Positions 8,275 to 17,299 of a stretch of DNA of 64,000 bases are shown here, in pieces. The translations under genes and the position numbers were made by a program. The stretch covers positions 248,001-312,000 of the forward strand of contig JAEULJ010000001.1 in assembly GCA_016793865.1 (NCBI GenBank), written 5' to 3'. Positions within the stretch are counted from its first letter, which is position 1, and every line of letters starts with the position of its first letter. The notes under the pieces were generated by a model. It was not told the origin of the DNA, ran no database searches, and was given only the letters and a program-made list of their open reading frames with translations. This DNA comes from Altererythrobacter sp. GTDB lineage: Bacteria; Pseudomonadota; Alphaproteobacteria; Sphingomonadales; Sphingomonadaceae.

Positions 8275-9146
8275 CGCGCTTCCGGCATTTCCTCGCCATC
8301 GACTGGTCGGGCGCGAAGGGGCCGCGCCAGAATGGCATCGCGCTGGCGATTGCCGATGCCGAGGGCGGCCCGCCGGTTCTCGTGCGGCATCGCTGGTCGC
8401 GCGAGGAGGTGCTGGCGCTGCTGCGCGACGATTTGCCGCCCGATACGCTGGTGGGGCTCGACCTTGGCATCGCCCTGCCCTTCGCCGATTGCGACAGCTA
8501 CTTCCCCGGCTGGGTGGACAGCCCGCGCGATGCGCCGGGCCTGTGGGCACTGATCGACCGGATCGCGGCCGACGAGCCGAACCTGGGGGCCAACAGCATT
8601 GTCGCCCACCCCGAACTGCGCCCCTTCTTCCGCGACGGGGCCGAAACCGGGGCAAGGTTCGGTTGTGACGGCGCGGCGCATGGCCGCGGGCGCTTTCGCA
8701 TGACCGAACACGCACAGGCCGCGATGGGGTGCCGCCCCTATTCCAATTTCAACCTCGTGGGCGCGGCGCAGGTCGGCAAATCGAGCCTCACGGGGATGCG
8801 GATGCTGCACCATCTGCGCGGCCATCTGCCGGTATGGCCGGTCGATCCGCTGCCGGCGAGCGGCTCCGTGATCGTGGAAATCTATACCTCGCTCGCCGCG
8901 CTCGAGGCGGGGCGCAGCGCGAGCCGCGCGAAGATTCGCACCCACGCCGAGCTCGGCGAAGCGCTCGCCGTCCTCGGCTCGCCGCCGGTGAGGAGGGCCG
9001 AGGGCGCCATCGACGATCATTCCTCCGATGCCCTGCTCACCTGCGCCTGGCTGCGGTCGGTAGCGGGCGATCCCCGCCGTTGGTCGCCCGCCGGGCTCAC
9101 CCCCGACATCGCACGCACCGAAGGCTGGACCTTCGGTGCCGTTTGA
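8271..9146 (+). CDS. Uncharacterised protein with RNase H-like N-terminus, coupled to rarA
   Basis: The 291-residue product starts at the GTG that overlaps the rarA TGA (GTGA), so the pair is probably translationally coupled. The N-terminus FLAIDWSGAKGPRQNGIALA and the later LVGLDLGIALPFADCD resemble the acidic first strand and second strand of RNase H-fold proteins such as the DUF429 group. A conserved-looking DDHSSDALLTCAWLR near residue 252 could supply the last acidic residues. No membrane segment or signal peptide is present. This is a fold-level resemblance from memory. A link to fork repair through rarA is inference. Confidence 0.75.
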   Translation: MTRFRHFLAIDWSGAKGPRQNGIALAIADAEGGPPVLVRHRWSREEVLALLRDDLPPDTLVGLDLGIALPFADCDSYFPGWVDSPRDAPGLWALIDRIAADEPNLGANSIVAHPELRPFFRDGAETGARFGCDGAAHGRGRFRMTEHAQAAMGCRPYSNFNLVGAAQVGKSSLTGMRMLHHLRGHLPVWPVDPLPASGSVIVEIYTSLAALEAGRSASRAKIRTHAELGEALAVLGSPPVRRAEGAIDDHSSDALLTCAWLRSVAGDPRRWSPAGLTPDIARTEGWTFGAV

Positions 9147-9164
9147 CGCATTGGCCCGCCTGAC

Positions 9165-9240
<76 letters not shown>

Positions 9241-9271
9241 GAATCGAAGATTCTGGGATCTTTGCTTTTGT

Positions 9272-9319
9272 TATCCTCGCGTCTGCGGCGCTGCGGGCGG
9301 CCGGTCGGCCTTGCGGACC
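9272..9319. repeat. Dispersed intergenic element, copy 1
   Basis: This stretch of about 48 bp after tRNA-Thr runs from TATCCTCGCG through CGGCGCTGCGGGCG to CCTTGCGGACC. It closely matches 22234-22281 upstream of obgE, with roughly 80 percent identity by eye. It is followed by a short hairpin in both places. Function is unknown. Confidence 0.65.
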
Positions 9320-9330
9320 CTAGGGGTCCG
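9314..9330 (-). terminator. Hairpin immediately after queF
   Basis: CGGACCCTAGGGGTCCG forms a perfect 7-bp stem with a 3-nt loop, directly abutting the queF stop codon. There is no T-run, so it is a weak intrinsic terminator or an RNA-stabilising hairpin. It overlaps the end of the dispersed element. Confidence 0.45.
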
Positions 9331-9783
9331 TTATCCCCTGCCGCGATAGCTCTGGACGCCCTGGTCGGGCACCCACAGCCCCTCGGGCGGCGCGGCGCTT
9401 TGCCAGAAGACATCGATCGGAATGCCGCCGCGCGGATACCAGTAGCCGCCGATCCGCAGCCAACGCGGGCGCATCTCGTCATGCAGGCGCCGGCCGATGC
9501 CCACGGTCACATCCTCGTGGAAGCCGCAATGGTTGCGGAACGAGGCGAGGAACAGCTTGAGGCTCTTGGATTCCACGATCGTCTCGCCCGGCGCATAATC
9601 GATCACCAGATGCGCGAAGTCGGGCTGGCCGGTAACCGGGCACAGCGAGGTGAATTCGGGCGCGGCAAAACGCACGAGATAGAGCTCGCCGCTGCGCGGA
9701 TTGGAGACATAGTCGAGCTCGGCCTGCTCGGGCGAGGCGGGCAGCGGGGTGCTCGCGCCCAGGAACCGGGGTGTGCCTTCCAT
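9331..9783 (-). CDS. queF: NADPH-dependent preQ0 reductase (7-cyano-7-deazaguanine reductase)
   Basis: Reduces the nitrile of preQ0 to preQ1 in queuosine biosynthesis. From the ATG at 9783 the protein has 150 residues, the compact unimodular type. Cys48 in [12 protein letters not shown] is the nucleophile that forms the thioimide, with Asp55 as the proton donor. ESKSLK (residues 71-76) is the NADPH-binding signature of QueF. The frame is open for 21 codons upstream without a good ribosome site. No other que genes lie nearby. Confidence 0.94.
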   Translation of the reverse strand: MEGTPRFLGASTPLPASPEQAELDYVSNPRSGELYLVRFAAPEFTSLCPVTGQPDFAHLVIDYAPGETIVESKSLKLFLASFRNHCGFHEDVTVGIGRRLHDEMRPRWLRIGGYWYPRGGIPIDVFWQSAAPPEGLWVPDQGVQSYRGRG

Positions 9784-9891
9784 GCCGCGCCCCTGGCCTG
9801 ATCGTGGCGACAAGGCAAGCGGCGGGCTGGCGCGCGCAGGCTTCACCGCCTATTCACGCCGCCCGCTCCACCCCCCATATTGCTACCGACG

Positions 9892-10992
9892 ATGACCCGT
9901 CTCGCCCCCGCCTTGCTCGCCCTGTTCGCCGCCGCGCCGCTTGCCGCGCAGGATGCGAGCGATTTCCAGCTCCCCCCGTCCGCGACCACGGCCCCGGACA
10001 GCCGCGCGCAGGGTCCGGTCGATACCGAGGGGGCCGTGCCCGTGCGTCCGCGCGTCATCGAAACCGCGCGGCCCACCCCATCGCCGACGGCCGCGGCACC
10101 CGCCGCCGGCACCGCGCCGCCCGGCGGAATCGTCCTGCCCGCACCCCGCCCGGCGCGGCCGGAGGCGAACATCCCGCGCGCGACCGTTCCCGCCACGCCG
10201 GCCAGCACAGCCGTGGCCCCACCCGGGGCGCAGGCCGGTGCGACCCCTGCTCCCACTGCGACATCGCCATCGACATCGGCCCTGCCACCGGTTGCGGCGC
10301 AAGCGCAGCCCTCGCCCGCCGCCGGCAGCACGAGCGATCTTCCGACGCCGGCCGCGCGCCAGCTCCCCTGGCTGTGGCTCGCCCTCGCCGGCGTTGCACT
10401 GGCCGTGCTGGGTGCCGCGCTTTTCCTGTGGCGGCGCCGCGGCGTCCCGCCCGCTCCGGCGATCATGGCACCCAGGGCAGCGGCGCCCCGAGACGAGCCG
10501 GGCGATGCACTTTCGATCGCGGTCGAGGCGATGCGGATGGACCGCAGCGTGCTCAATGCGACGGTCGGCTATCGCGTCACCATCCGCAACCGCACCGCGC
10601 ACGCGCTCGTCGGCGTGGCGGTGGAGGCCGACCTCGTCTCCGCCAGCGGGGATCGGCCCGCCGAGCAGCAGCTCGCTTCGCCCGAACAGGCGCTGACGCC
10701 GCGCCACGCCGCCGATCGCCTGGCTCCCGGCCAGAGCCTGCGGTTCGAAGGCCAGGCTCGCTTGCCGCTCGCGCAGGCGAGCGCCATCTGGCAGGGACGG
10801 GTGAGCCTGCTGGTGCCGCTGCTGCGCGTGCGCGCCACGGCCGACGGATCGGTGCCGGTGGCGACGACGTTGGTGATAGGCCGTGCCGAGGGCCAGGCGG
10901 CGCGGCCCCAACCCTTCCGCCTGGACGAGCCGCCGCGCAGCTATGCTCCGCTCGCCCAGCGCGTGCTTCATTCCGCGCCGGCGCGGGGCTGA
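9892..10992 (+). CDS. Secreted/membrane-anchored protein with Pro-Ala linker, unknown function
   Basis: The 366-residue product has a signal-like N-terminus (MTRLAPALLALFAAAPLAAQ) and a long Pro/Ala/Thr-rich low-complexity stretch (about residues 25-155). A transmembrane helix follows at about 160-180 (LPWLWLALAGVALAVLGAAL) with a stop-transfer WRRR. The C-terminal domain of about 180 residues is rich in beta strands (GYRVTIRNRTAHALVGVAVE), an Ig-like or conserved-repeat look. It opens the sulfur-related run, with sseA starting 8 bp after its stop. Its function is unknown, and the membership is by position only. Confidence 0.75.
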   Translation: MTRLAPALLALFAAAPLAAQDASDFQLPPSATTAPDSRAQGPVDTEGAVPVRPRVIETARPTPSPTAAAPAAGTAPPGGIVLPAPRPARPEANIPRATVPATPASTAVAPPGAQAGATPAPTATSPSTSALPPVAAQAQPSPAAGSTSDLPTPAARQLPWLWLALAGVALAVLGAALFLWRRRGVPPAPAIMAPRAAAPRDEPGDALSIAVEAMRMDRSVLNATVGYRVTIRNRTAHALVGVAVEADLVSASGDRPAEQQLASPEQALTPRHAADRLAPGQSLRFEGQARLPLAQASAIWQGRVSLLVPLLRVRATADGSVPVATTLVIGRAEGQAARPQPFRLDEPPRSYAPLAQRVLHSAPARG

Positions 10993-10999
10993 AGCGGCG

Positions 11000-11839
11000 A
11001 TGGACAGCCTCGTCTCCACCCAATGGCTCGCCGCGCATCGCGGGGAGGTGGACGTGATCCTCGACGCCTCGCGCCATCTCGGCGACGCCGGGCGCGATGC
11101 GCGGGCGGAATATGTCACCGGCCATATTCCCGGCGCGCTGTTCCTCTCCTTGGAAACCTTCGCCGATCCCGCCTCGCCGATCGGCAGGACGCTGCCCGGC
11201 CCCGAGCAGGCGGCGGCCACGCTGGGCGCGCTGGGGATCACCCGGTCGAGCCGCGTGGTCATTTACGACGACAGCGCCATCAAGACCTCCGCCCGCGCCT
11301 GGTTCATCCTGCGCGGCTACGGCGTGCGGGAGGCGGCGATCCTCGACGGGGGACTCGCGAAATGGCGCGCGGAAGGCCGCCCGCTGGAATCCGGATCGGC
11401 GCAGTCCGCGCCCGCCGCATTTCCCCTCGCCCCCTTCTCCGGCAGGGTTCGCCGCAAACACGAGATGGTGGCCAATCTCGCCAGCCGCGCCGAGCAGGCC
11501 GTGGATGCGCGCGATCCCGGGCGCTTTACCGGCGACACCACCGACACGGTCCACGGCCTGCCCGGCGGGCATATCCCCGGCGCGAGAAACCTGTTCTTCC
11601 GCGATCTCTATCGCGCCGATGGCACCTTCCGCCCGGAATCGGAGCTGCGCGCCGCATTCGCAGGCGCCGGCGTTGACCTTGCCCGTCCGATCGTGACGAC
11701 CTGCGGGAGCGGGGTGACGGCCGCGGTCCTGCTGTTCGCGCTCCACCGCCTGGGCATCGATGATGGCGCGCTTTACGATGGCAGCTGGTCGGAATGGGGC
11801 GCCGATCCCGCCATGCCGAGGCAAACCGGTCCCGCCTGA
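11000..11839 (+). CDS. sseA: 3-mercaptopyruvate/thiosulfate sulfurtransferase
   Basis: Transfers sulfane sulfur from 3-mercaptopyruvate (or thiosulfate) to a thiophilic acceptor. The 279-residue protein has two tandem rhodanese domains. The N-terminal one is inactive (it lacks the cysteine and has ILDGGLAKW). The C-terminal one carries the active-site loop CGSGVT with Cys235, the form usual for mercaptopyruvate sulfurtransferases rather than the CRxGxR of thiosulfate enzymes. It is 39 bp before metC, in keeping with cysteine-derived sulfur handling. Confidence 0.9.
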   Translation: MDSLVSTQWLAAHRGEVDVILDASRHLGDAGRDARAEYVTGHIPGALFLSLETFADPASPIGRTLPGPEQAAATLGALGITRSSRVVIYDDSAIKTSARAWFILRGYGVREAAILDGGLAKWRAEGRPLESGSAQSAPAAFPLAPFSGRVRRKHEMVANLASRAEQAVDARDPGRFTGDTTDTVHGLPGGHIPGARNLFFRDLYRADGTFRPESELRAAFAGAGVDLARPIVTTCGSGVTAAVLLFALHRLGIDDGALYDGSWSEWGADPAMPRQTGPA

Positions 11840-11878
11840 CTTGCCCGGACATCGCGGTTGCGCCTAGGACGGGCCGGC

Positions 11879-13066
11879 ATGACCGCCCGACGAGACGACC
11901 TCCGCGCCGAGACGCTGCTGGCCACCAGCGGGCGTTCCAACGATCCCAATGTCGTCAATCCCCCGATCTACCGCGCCAGTACCCACCTCTATCCCGATTG
12001 CGCGGCGCTGCGCGCGGGGCAGCTTTCCAATCGCGATGGCGCGTTCTTCTACGGCCGGCGCGGCGGCCCGACGCAATGGGCACTGGCCCAGGCGCTGACG
12101 GCGCTCGATCCGGGGGCGGCGGGCACGGTGCTCTATCCCAGCGGCAGCGCCGCCATCGCGGGCGCGCTGCTGGCCGCGCTCGCTCCGGGCGATGTGCTGC
12201 TGGTGACCGACAACGCCTATGAGCCGACCCGCACCATCGCCACCGGAATGCTCGCCCGGCTGGGCGTCGAGGCGCGTTTCTTCGACCCGCTGGACGTGGC
12301 CGGCTTCGCCGCGCAGCTCTGCGAGCGGACGACGGCCGTGCTCCTGGAAAGCCCCGGCAGCCTGTCGATGGAAGTTTGCGACATCCCCGCGCTCGCGGCG
12401 GCGGCGCGGGCACACGGGGCGGCGGTGCTGATCGACAATACCTGGGCCTCGCCGCTCGGCTTCAAGGCGCTGGACCACGGTTGCGACATCTCGATCCAGG
12501 CGCTGACCAAGCACGTCGGCGGCCATTCGGACCTGATGATGGGTTCCTGCACCGCTGCCGGGCCGTGGCATGGCAAGCTGCGCGCGGTCTCGCAGCAGCT
12601 CGGCCAGATCGTCTCGCCCGACGAGGCCGCGCTTGCGCTGCGCGGCCTGCGGACGCTGGCAGTGCGGCTGGAGCGTGAGACGGCGAGCGCCCTTGCCGTG
12701 GCCAGGTGGCTCGCTGGCCGCCCGGAGGTGGCGCAAGTGCTGTGCCCGATGCTCCCCGGCGCGCCCGGGCACGATCTGTGGCTGCGCGATTTCAGCGGCG
12801 GCTGCGGGCTGTTCAGCTTCATCCTGGCGAACGACATCGACGATGCCGCCCGATGCCGCCTGATCGACGCGCTGGAGCTGTTCGGCATCGGCTATAGCTG
12901 GGGCGGGTTCGAAAGCCTGGCGCTGCCGGTCGATCCGGGCCGTATCCGCACCGCCAGCCGCTGGGCGGCTCCGGGGCTGGCCGTGCGCCTGTCGATCGGG
13001 CTCGAAGATCCGGACGATCTGATCGCCGATCTCGAGCGCGGCTTCGTGGCGATGGCGCGGGGCTGA
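11879..13066 (+). CDS. metC: Cystathionine beta-lyase (PLP-dependent Cys/Met metabolism enzyme)
   Basis: Probably cleaves cystathionine to homocysteine, pyruvate and ammonia. The 395-residue fold-type I protein has the PLP lysine K211 in ALTKHVGGHSD. The cofactor-phosphate region YGRRGGPTQWAL and the IDNTWASPLGFKALDHG strand are also present. It is of the alphaproteobacterial MetC type. A paralogue at 26399-27574 has the same architecture. mscS begins at the last base of its stop (TGATG), so the genes are linked. Confidence 0.9.
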   Translation: MTARRDDLRAETLLATSGRSNDPNVVNPPIYRASTHLYPDCAALRAGQLSNRDGAFFYGRRGGPTQWALAQALTALDPGAAGTVLYPSGSAAIAGALLAALAPGDVLLVTDNAYEPTRTIATGMLARLGVEARFFDPLDVAGFAAQLCERTTAVLLESPGSLSMEVCDIPALAAAARAHGAAVLIDNTWASPLGFKALDHGCDISIQALTKHVGGHSDLMMGSCTAAGPWHGKLRAVSQQLGQIVSPDEAALALRGLRTLAVRLERETASALAVARWLAGRPEVAQVLCPMLPGAPGHDLWLRDFSGGCGLFSFILANDIDDAARCRLIDALELFGIGYSWGGFESLALPVDPGRIRTASRWAAPGLAVRLSIGLEDPDDLIADLERGFVAMARG

Positions 13067-14055
13067 TGGCCGCGGGGGGCCAGCCCAATGTGGCTGCGGC
13101 CGACGAACTTCGCAGCGCGGTATCTCGCGAAGGCGGCACGCTGGGGGACATAGTGGCCACGCTGGACAGCTGGGCGCTTTCGCTCGGCAGTTCGCGCGTC
13201 TCGGTGTGGGATCTGCTGGTGATGCTGGCGATCCTCCTGGCCTGCTTCCTGCTCGGCAAGCTCGGAAGCCACTGGGCGCGGCGCGCGGTACGCCGCACCA
13301 GGCGGCTCGACGGGACGCAGGCGCTGCTGGCCGAAAAGCTGCTGACGGTCGCGATCTGGGCGGTGGCCGTGTTCCTTGCCATCGACCTGCTCGGGATCGA
13401 CCTCACGGCTCTGGCGGTGTTCTCGGGCGCCTTTGGCCTCGCCATCGGCTTCGGGCTGCAAAAGACCATCGGCAATCTGATCGCCGGCATCATCCTGCTG
13501 ATGGACAAGTCGATCAAGCCGGGCGACGTGATCGCCATCGCCGATCAGGCCGGGCAATCCACCTTCGGCCAGATCCGCAAGATCGGGGTGCGCGCGGTCA
13601 GCCTGGTCACGCGCGACCAGAAGGAATACCTCATCCCGAACGAGAACCTGATGATAAATCAGGTCGAGAACTGGTCCTATTCGAGCCGGAACGTGCGCGT
13701 TCAGGTGCCGGTGGGGGTCAGCTTCCAGGCGGACATGGACCTTGCCGAACGGCTGATGCTCGAAGCCGCGAAGAGCTGCCCGCGCGTTCTCGTCACCCCG
13801 CCACCTGTGGTATGGATGAACGAGATCGGCGAGAATGCAGTCCGTTTCGCGATCCAATGCTGGATTCAGGATCCTGAGGAAGGCGTAGGCAACATCCGCT
13901 CCGCAGTGCTCAAGCAGGTCTGGGCGCTGTTCAAGGAACACGATATCGAGCTGCCCTATCCGCAGCGCGACCTGCACCTGCGCGGCTCGGCCGAGTTGGA
14001 GCGGGTGATCGAATTGCTCGAAGCGCGCGAAACCGGGAAGGCGGCGAAATCCTGA
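13066..14055 (+). CDS. mscS: MscS-family mechanosensitive ion channel
   Basis: Inner-membrane tension-gated channel for osmotic downshock. The 329-residue protein has hydrophobic segments at about residues 45-65 and 88-108. The pore helix TM3 is VFSGAFGLAIGFGLQKTIGN (about residues 120-139), followed by the DKSIKPGDVI beta-domain entry and the IPNENLMINQVENWSY motif. It is a small MscS type with a soluble N-terminal helix. It overlaps the metC stop by one base. A role in the sulfur run is not expected; it probably only shares a transcript. Confidence 0.93.
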   Translation: MAAGGQPNVAAADELRSAVSREGGTLGDIVATLDSWALSLGSSRVSVWDLLVMLAILLACFLLGKLGSHWARRAVRRTRRLDGTQALLAEKLLTVAIWAVAVFLAIDLLGIDLTALAVFSGAFGLAIGFGLQKTIGNLIAGIILLMDKSIKPGDVIAIADQAGQSTFGQIRKIGVRAVSLVTRDQKEYLIPNENLMINQVENWSYSSRNVRVQVPVGVSFQADMDLAERLMLEAAKSCPRVLVTPPPVVWMNEIGENAVRFAIQCWIQDPEEGVGNIRSAVLKQVWALFKEHDIELPYPQRDLHLRGSAELERVIELLEARETGKAAKS

Positions 14056-14099
14056 GGCTGCCCATCCCCACTGCCGCCAAATGCTTCCTGTTCGGCTGG

Positions 14100-14516
14100 G
14101 TGCCGGCCTGGGCTGCCGGGATCTACCTGGCGAGTGCGCTGATCGCCGCGCTGGAACTGGCGCCGGAGGCACGCGGCTGCGGGGCGGCCTGCACCTTCGC
14201 GGTGGCCGACGCGGTTTCGCCGCAGGCCAAGCTGGTGACCGGCGCGCTGCTGGGCGCGATGATGTGGCTTGCACGGCGGCGGCGACCGGCCGGCTTCGGG
14301 GCGATGGCGCTCCGCGATGCGATTGCCGGGATGGTTTCCGTGGCGCTGGCGCTCGCCCTGATTCCCGCCGGATGGTCACGCGGTTTCGGCCTCGGCCTTT
14401 TCGAACAGCGCTTCGCACCCCTGCCCACGCTGATCTACCTGGCCAGTGCAGCGACCGGGGCGGTGGTGGGCACCTTGCTGGAACGATCGTGCCGAAGGCG
14501 GCTGGACGGCCGATAG
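14100..14516 (+). CDS. Small multi-spanning membrane protein, unknown function
   Basis: From the GTG at 14100 the protein has 138 residues with four hydrophobic segments (about 3-20, 44-58, 71-89 and 108-126) and an Arg-rich C-terminus. The frame is open upstream and reads AAKCFLFGWVPAWAAG without ATG, GTG or TTG, so the true start may lie slightly upstream on an unusual codon or the protein starts as given. It has Cys residues CGAAC near residue 27. I do not recognise the family. It lies between mscS and cobA in the same direction. Confidence 0.65.
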   Translation: MPAWAAGIYLASALIAALELAPEARGCGAACTFAVADAVSPQAKLVTGALLGAMMWLARRRRPAGFGAMALRDAIAGMVSVALALALIPAGWSRGFGLGLFEQRFAPLPTLIYLASAATGAVVGTLLERSCRRRLDGR

Positions 14517-14619
14517 CTTCGCTTCGCCACCGGCAAGCGCGGATTTCAATAGCTCCTCTGTCACCCCGAGCAGCCATTATGATTGGCGCTTGGCGAGGCG
14601 CGGGCGCATCTGGCGCATC

Positions 14620-15387
14620 ATGGCGAGGAAGGGGAAGATCTGGCTGGTGGGCGCGGGTCCGGGCGATCCGGAACTGCTGACGCTGCGCGCCGCGCGGCTG
14701 CTCTCGCGCGCCGAGCTGATCGTGCACGATGGGCTGGTCGATCCCGCGATCCTGCTGCTTGCCCCGCCCAGCGCCCGGCTGGTGTCCGTGGCCAAGAGCC
14801 GGGCACGCCACACCCTGCCACAGGACCAGATCAACGCGTTGCTGATCCGCCATGCCCGCGCCGGGCGCGAGGTGGTGCGGCTGAAGGGCGGCGATCCCTT
14901 CATCTTCGGGCGCGGCGGCGAGGAGCTGGAGGCCGCGCGCGCGGCCGGCATCCCCGTCGAGGTGATTCCGGGCGTCAGCGCCGCCAACGGCGCGGCGGCG
15001 GCGGCGCAGATCGCGCTCACGCACCGCGACGCCTCCAGCGTGGTCAGCTTCGTGGCGGGGCAGTGCAAGGGGCTGGCCGAACAGGATTGGGCGGGGCTCG
15101 CGGGCAAGGGCCGCACTCTGGTGATCTACATGGGCGTAGCGACCGTAGGCCAGATCGCCGAGAAGCTGATGGCGGACGGGCTTGCGCCCGATATGCCGGT
15201 GGCGGTGATCGAGAACGGCGCACGCCCGCAGATGCGTGTGCTGCGCGGGTTGCTGGCCGGCCTGCCCGATCTGGTCGAGCGCGAAGCTGTGGCCAGCCCG
15301 GCGCTCATCGTGATCGGCGAGGTGACCGCGCGCGATGACGCCGCCGTCGCCGCGCTGGCGAAGGAGGCCGCCCCATGCGCATCCTGA
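14620..15387 (+). CDS. cobA: Uroporphyrinogen-III C-methyltransferase (SUMT)
   Basis: SAM-dependent double methylation of uroporphyrinogen III to precorrin-2, here most likely for the siroheme of the sulfite reductase encoded two genes later. The 255-residue protein is the stand-alone methyltransferase and lacks the CysG dehydrogenase/ferrochelatase half. Motifs are GAGPGDPELLTL at the N-terminus, GGDPFIFGRGGEE (about residues 89-101) and VIPGVSAANG. Start choice follows the MARKGKIWLVGAG homology. Its 3' end overlaps the DUF2849 gene by 13 bp. Confidence 0.94.
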   Translation: MARKGKIWLVGAGPGDPELLTLRAARLLSRAELIVHDGLVDPAILLLAPPSARLVSVAKSRARHTLPQDQINALLIRHARAGREVVRLKGGDPFIFGRGGEELEAARAAGIPVEVIPGVSAANGAAAAAQIALTHRDASSVVSFVAGQCKGLAEQDWAGLAGKGRTLVIYMGVATVGQIAEKLMADGLAPDMPVAVIENGARPQMRVLRGLLAGLPDLVEREAVASPALIVIGEVTARDDAAVAALAKEAAPCAS

Positions 15388-15671
15388 CCGGCAACGACCT
15401 GAGGACCGGCGCGGTGGTCTGGTGGACAGGCACGTTCTGGTCGATCCATGTGGAGGAGGCCGCCGACGTCGTGGGCGAGGAAGACCGCGTTATCGGCCGC
15501 GAGGAGGCCTCGCGCCGTGTCAACGCCGCCTATGCGATCGACGCGGAACTGCATGACGGAGCGCCCCGCCCGGCCCATATCAAGGACCGCATTCGCGCGC
15601 TCGGCCCCACCGTGCGCCCCGACCTGACGCTGAAGCCCGCCGATCCGGCGGCGGGAAGCTGGGTGATCTGA
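15375..15671 (+). CDS. DUF2849-family protein of the sulfite reductase operon
   Basis: The 98-residue soluble protein begins MRILTGNDLRTGAVVWW and has an acidic middle (VEEAADVVGEEDRVIGREE). Members of this family are small alphaproteobacterial proteins that sit between the SUMT gene and the sulfite/nitrite reductase hemoprotein. The role is unknown, perhaps siroheme delivery or reductase assembly. Its TGA overlaps the cysI ATG (TGATG), which argues for equimolar coupled synthesis. Confidence 0.85.
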   Translation: MRILTGNDLRTGAVVWWTGTFWSIHVEEAADVVGEEDRVIGREEASRRVNAAYAIDAELHDGAPRPAHIKDRIRALGPTVRPDLTLKPADPAAGSWVI

Positions 15672-17299
15672 TGTATCGATACGATGATTACGACCAGGCG
15701 ATGGTCGATACCCGCGTGGCGGAGTTCCGCGATCAGGCACGCCGCCGGCTGGAGGGAAGGCTGAGCGAAGACCAGTTCAAGCCGCTACGGCTGATGAACG
15801 GCCTCTATCTCCAGCTCCACGCCTATATGCTGCGCGTCGCGATCCCCTATGGCACGCTCGATGCCCGGCAGATGCGTGCGCTGGCCGATATCGCGGACAA
15901 TTATGACCGCGGTTACGGCCATTTCACCACCCGCCAGAACATCCAGTACAACTGGATCAAGCTGGAGGAGGCCGCGAACCTGCTCGCGGACCTGGCGAAG
16001 GTGGAGATGCATGCCATCCAGACCAGCGGCAACTGCATCCGCAACATCAGTTCCGACCATTTCGCCGGCGCGGCGGCGGACGAGGTGGCGGACCCCCGCC
16101 CCTATGCCGAGCTGCTGCGGCAATGGTCCAGCTTCCACCCCGAGTTCAGCGCGCTGCCGCGCAAGTTCAAGATCGCGGTGATCGCCAGCGAGCGCGACCG
16201 GGCCGCCATGCGGCTGCACGATATCGGCATCCGCATCGTGAGGCGGGGCGACGCGCTGGGCGCGCAGTTCTGGGTGGGCGGCGGCATGGGCCGCACCCCG
16301 ATGGTGGCGCCCTGCATCCGCGAATTCGTGCCGATCGACCAACTGGTCACCTACAGCGAGGCGTGCCTGCGCGTGTACAATCGCCACGGCCGGCGGGACA
16401 ACAAGTTCAAGGCCCGGATCAAGATCCTGGTCCACGAGCTGGGCGCGGCGGAATACACCCGTCAGGTCGAGGAGGAATTCGCGCATCTGCTGACGCTGGG
16501 CATCGAGCCGCCAGCGGCCGAGCTTGCCCGCATCGCCGCGATGTTCGACGAGCCGCTCGAACCGGCGGAAAGCGCAGCGCCCGACCGCTCCGATCCTGAC
16601 TTCGCGCTCTGGATGGATCGCAATACCCATCCCCACAAGCTGCCCGGCTACATCTCGGCCGTCATCAGCCTGAAGCCCGTGGGCGGCATTCCGGGCGATG
16701 CGACGGCGGATCAGATGCGGCTGATGGCCGATCTGGCGGAGCGATACGGCAATGGCGAGTTGCGCGTCACGCACACGCAGAACATCGTCCTGCCCCATGT
16801 CCGCCAGGCGGAGCTGCATGGGCTGTGGAGCGCGCTGGAGCCGGCGGGGCTGGGCGCCGCGAACATCGATACGGTGGAGGATATCATCGCCTGCCCCGGC
16901 CTCGACTATTGCAGCCTCGCCAACGCCCGTTCGATCCCGGTGGCCCAGCGGATCGCCGAACGCTTCGCCGCCAACGGCAGGACCGCGGTACTGGGCGAGC
17001 TGAAGCTCAAGATTTCGGGCTGCATCAACGCCTGCGGCCATCACCACGCCGGCCACATCGGCATCCTGGGCGTCGATCGCAAGGGCACCGAGAACTACCA
17101 GCTCCTGCTCGGCGGTAGCGAGGCGGAGGACGTGAGCCTGGGAAAGATCACGGGGCCGGGATTCGACGAAACGGGGATCGTGGACGCCGTGGAGACCGCG
17201 ACCAAAGTCTATCTGAAGGAGCGCGACGAGGGGGAGCGCTTTCTCGACACCTACCGGCGGATCGGCATGGAGCCGTTCAAGGCGGCGCTCTATGGCTGA
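15671..17299 (+). CDS. cysI: Assimilatory sulfite reductase hemoprotein (nitrite/sulfite reductase family)
   Basis: Six-electron reduction of sulfite to sulfide. The 542-residue protein has the duplicated ferredoxin-like plus siroheme-binding architecture. The first half contains RQNIQYNWIKLEEA. The second half carries the coupled siroheme-[4Fe-4S] cysteines C408, C414, C451 and C455 (C-x5-C and C-x3-C), and VTHTQNIVLPHV is the repeat of the first-half motif. There is no adjacent cysJ flavoprotein, so electrons probably come from ferredoxin or another partner. The next gene starts 8 bp before its stop. Confidence 0.94.
   Translation: MYRYDDYDQAMVDTRVAEFRDQARRRLEGRLSEDQFKPLRLMNGLYLQLHAYMLRVAIPYGTLDARQMRALADIADNYDRGYGHFTTRQNIQYNWIKLEEAANLLADLAKVEMHAIQTSGNCIRNISSDHFAGAAADEVADPRPYAELLRQWSSFHPEFSALPRKFKIAVIASERDRAAMRLHDIGIRIVRRGDALGAQFWVGGGMGRTPMVAPCIREFVPIDQLVTYSEACLRVYNRHGRRDNKFKARIKILVHELGAAEYTRQVEEEFAHLLTLGIEPPAAELARIAAMFDEPLEPAESAAPDRSDPDFALWMDRNTHPHKLPGYISAVISLKPVGGIPGDATADQMRLMADLAERYGNGELRVTHTQNIVLPHVRQAELHGLWSALEPAGLGAANIDTVEDIIACPGLDYCSLANARSIPVAQRIAERFAANGRTAVLGELKLKISGCINACGHHHAGHIGILGVDRKGTENYQLLLGGSEAEDVSLGKITGPGFDETGIVDAVETATKVYLKERDEGERFLDTYRRIGMEPFKAALYG

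Noticed and set aside
11800..14620. SAM or cobalamin riboswitch before metC or cobA
   Set aside because: The metC leader is only 39 bp and the 14517-14619 gap before cobA shows no recognisable conserved core. No riboswitch can be supported.
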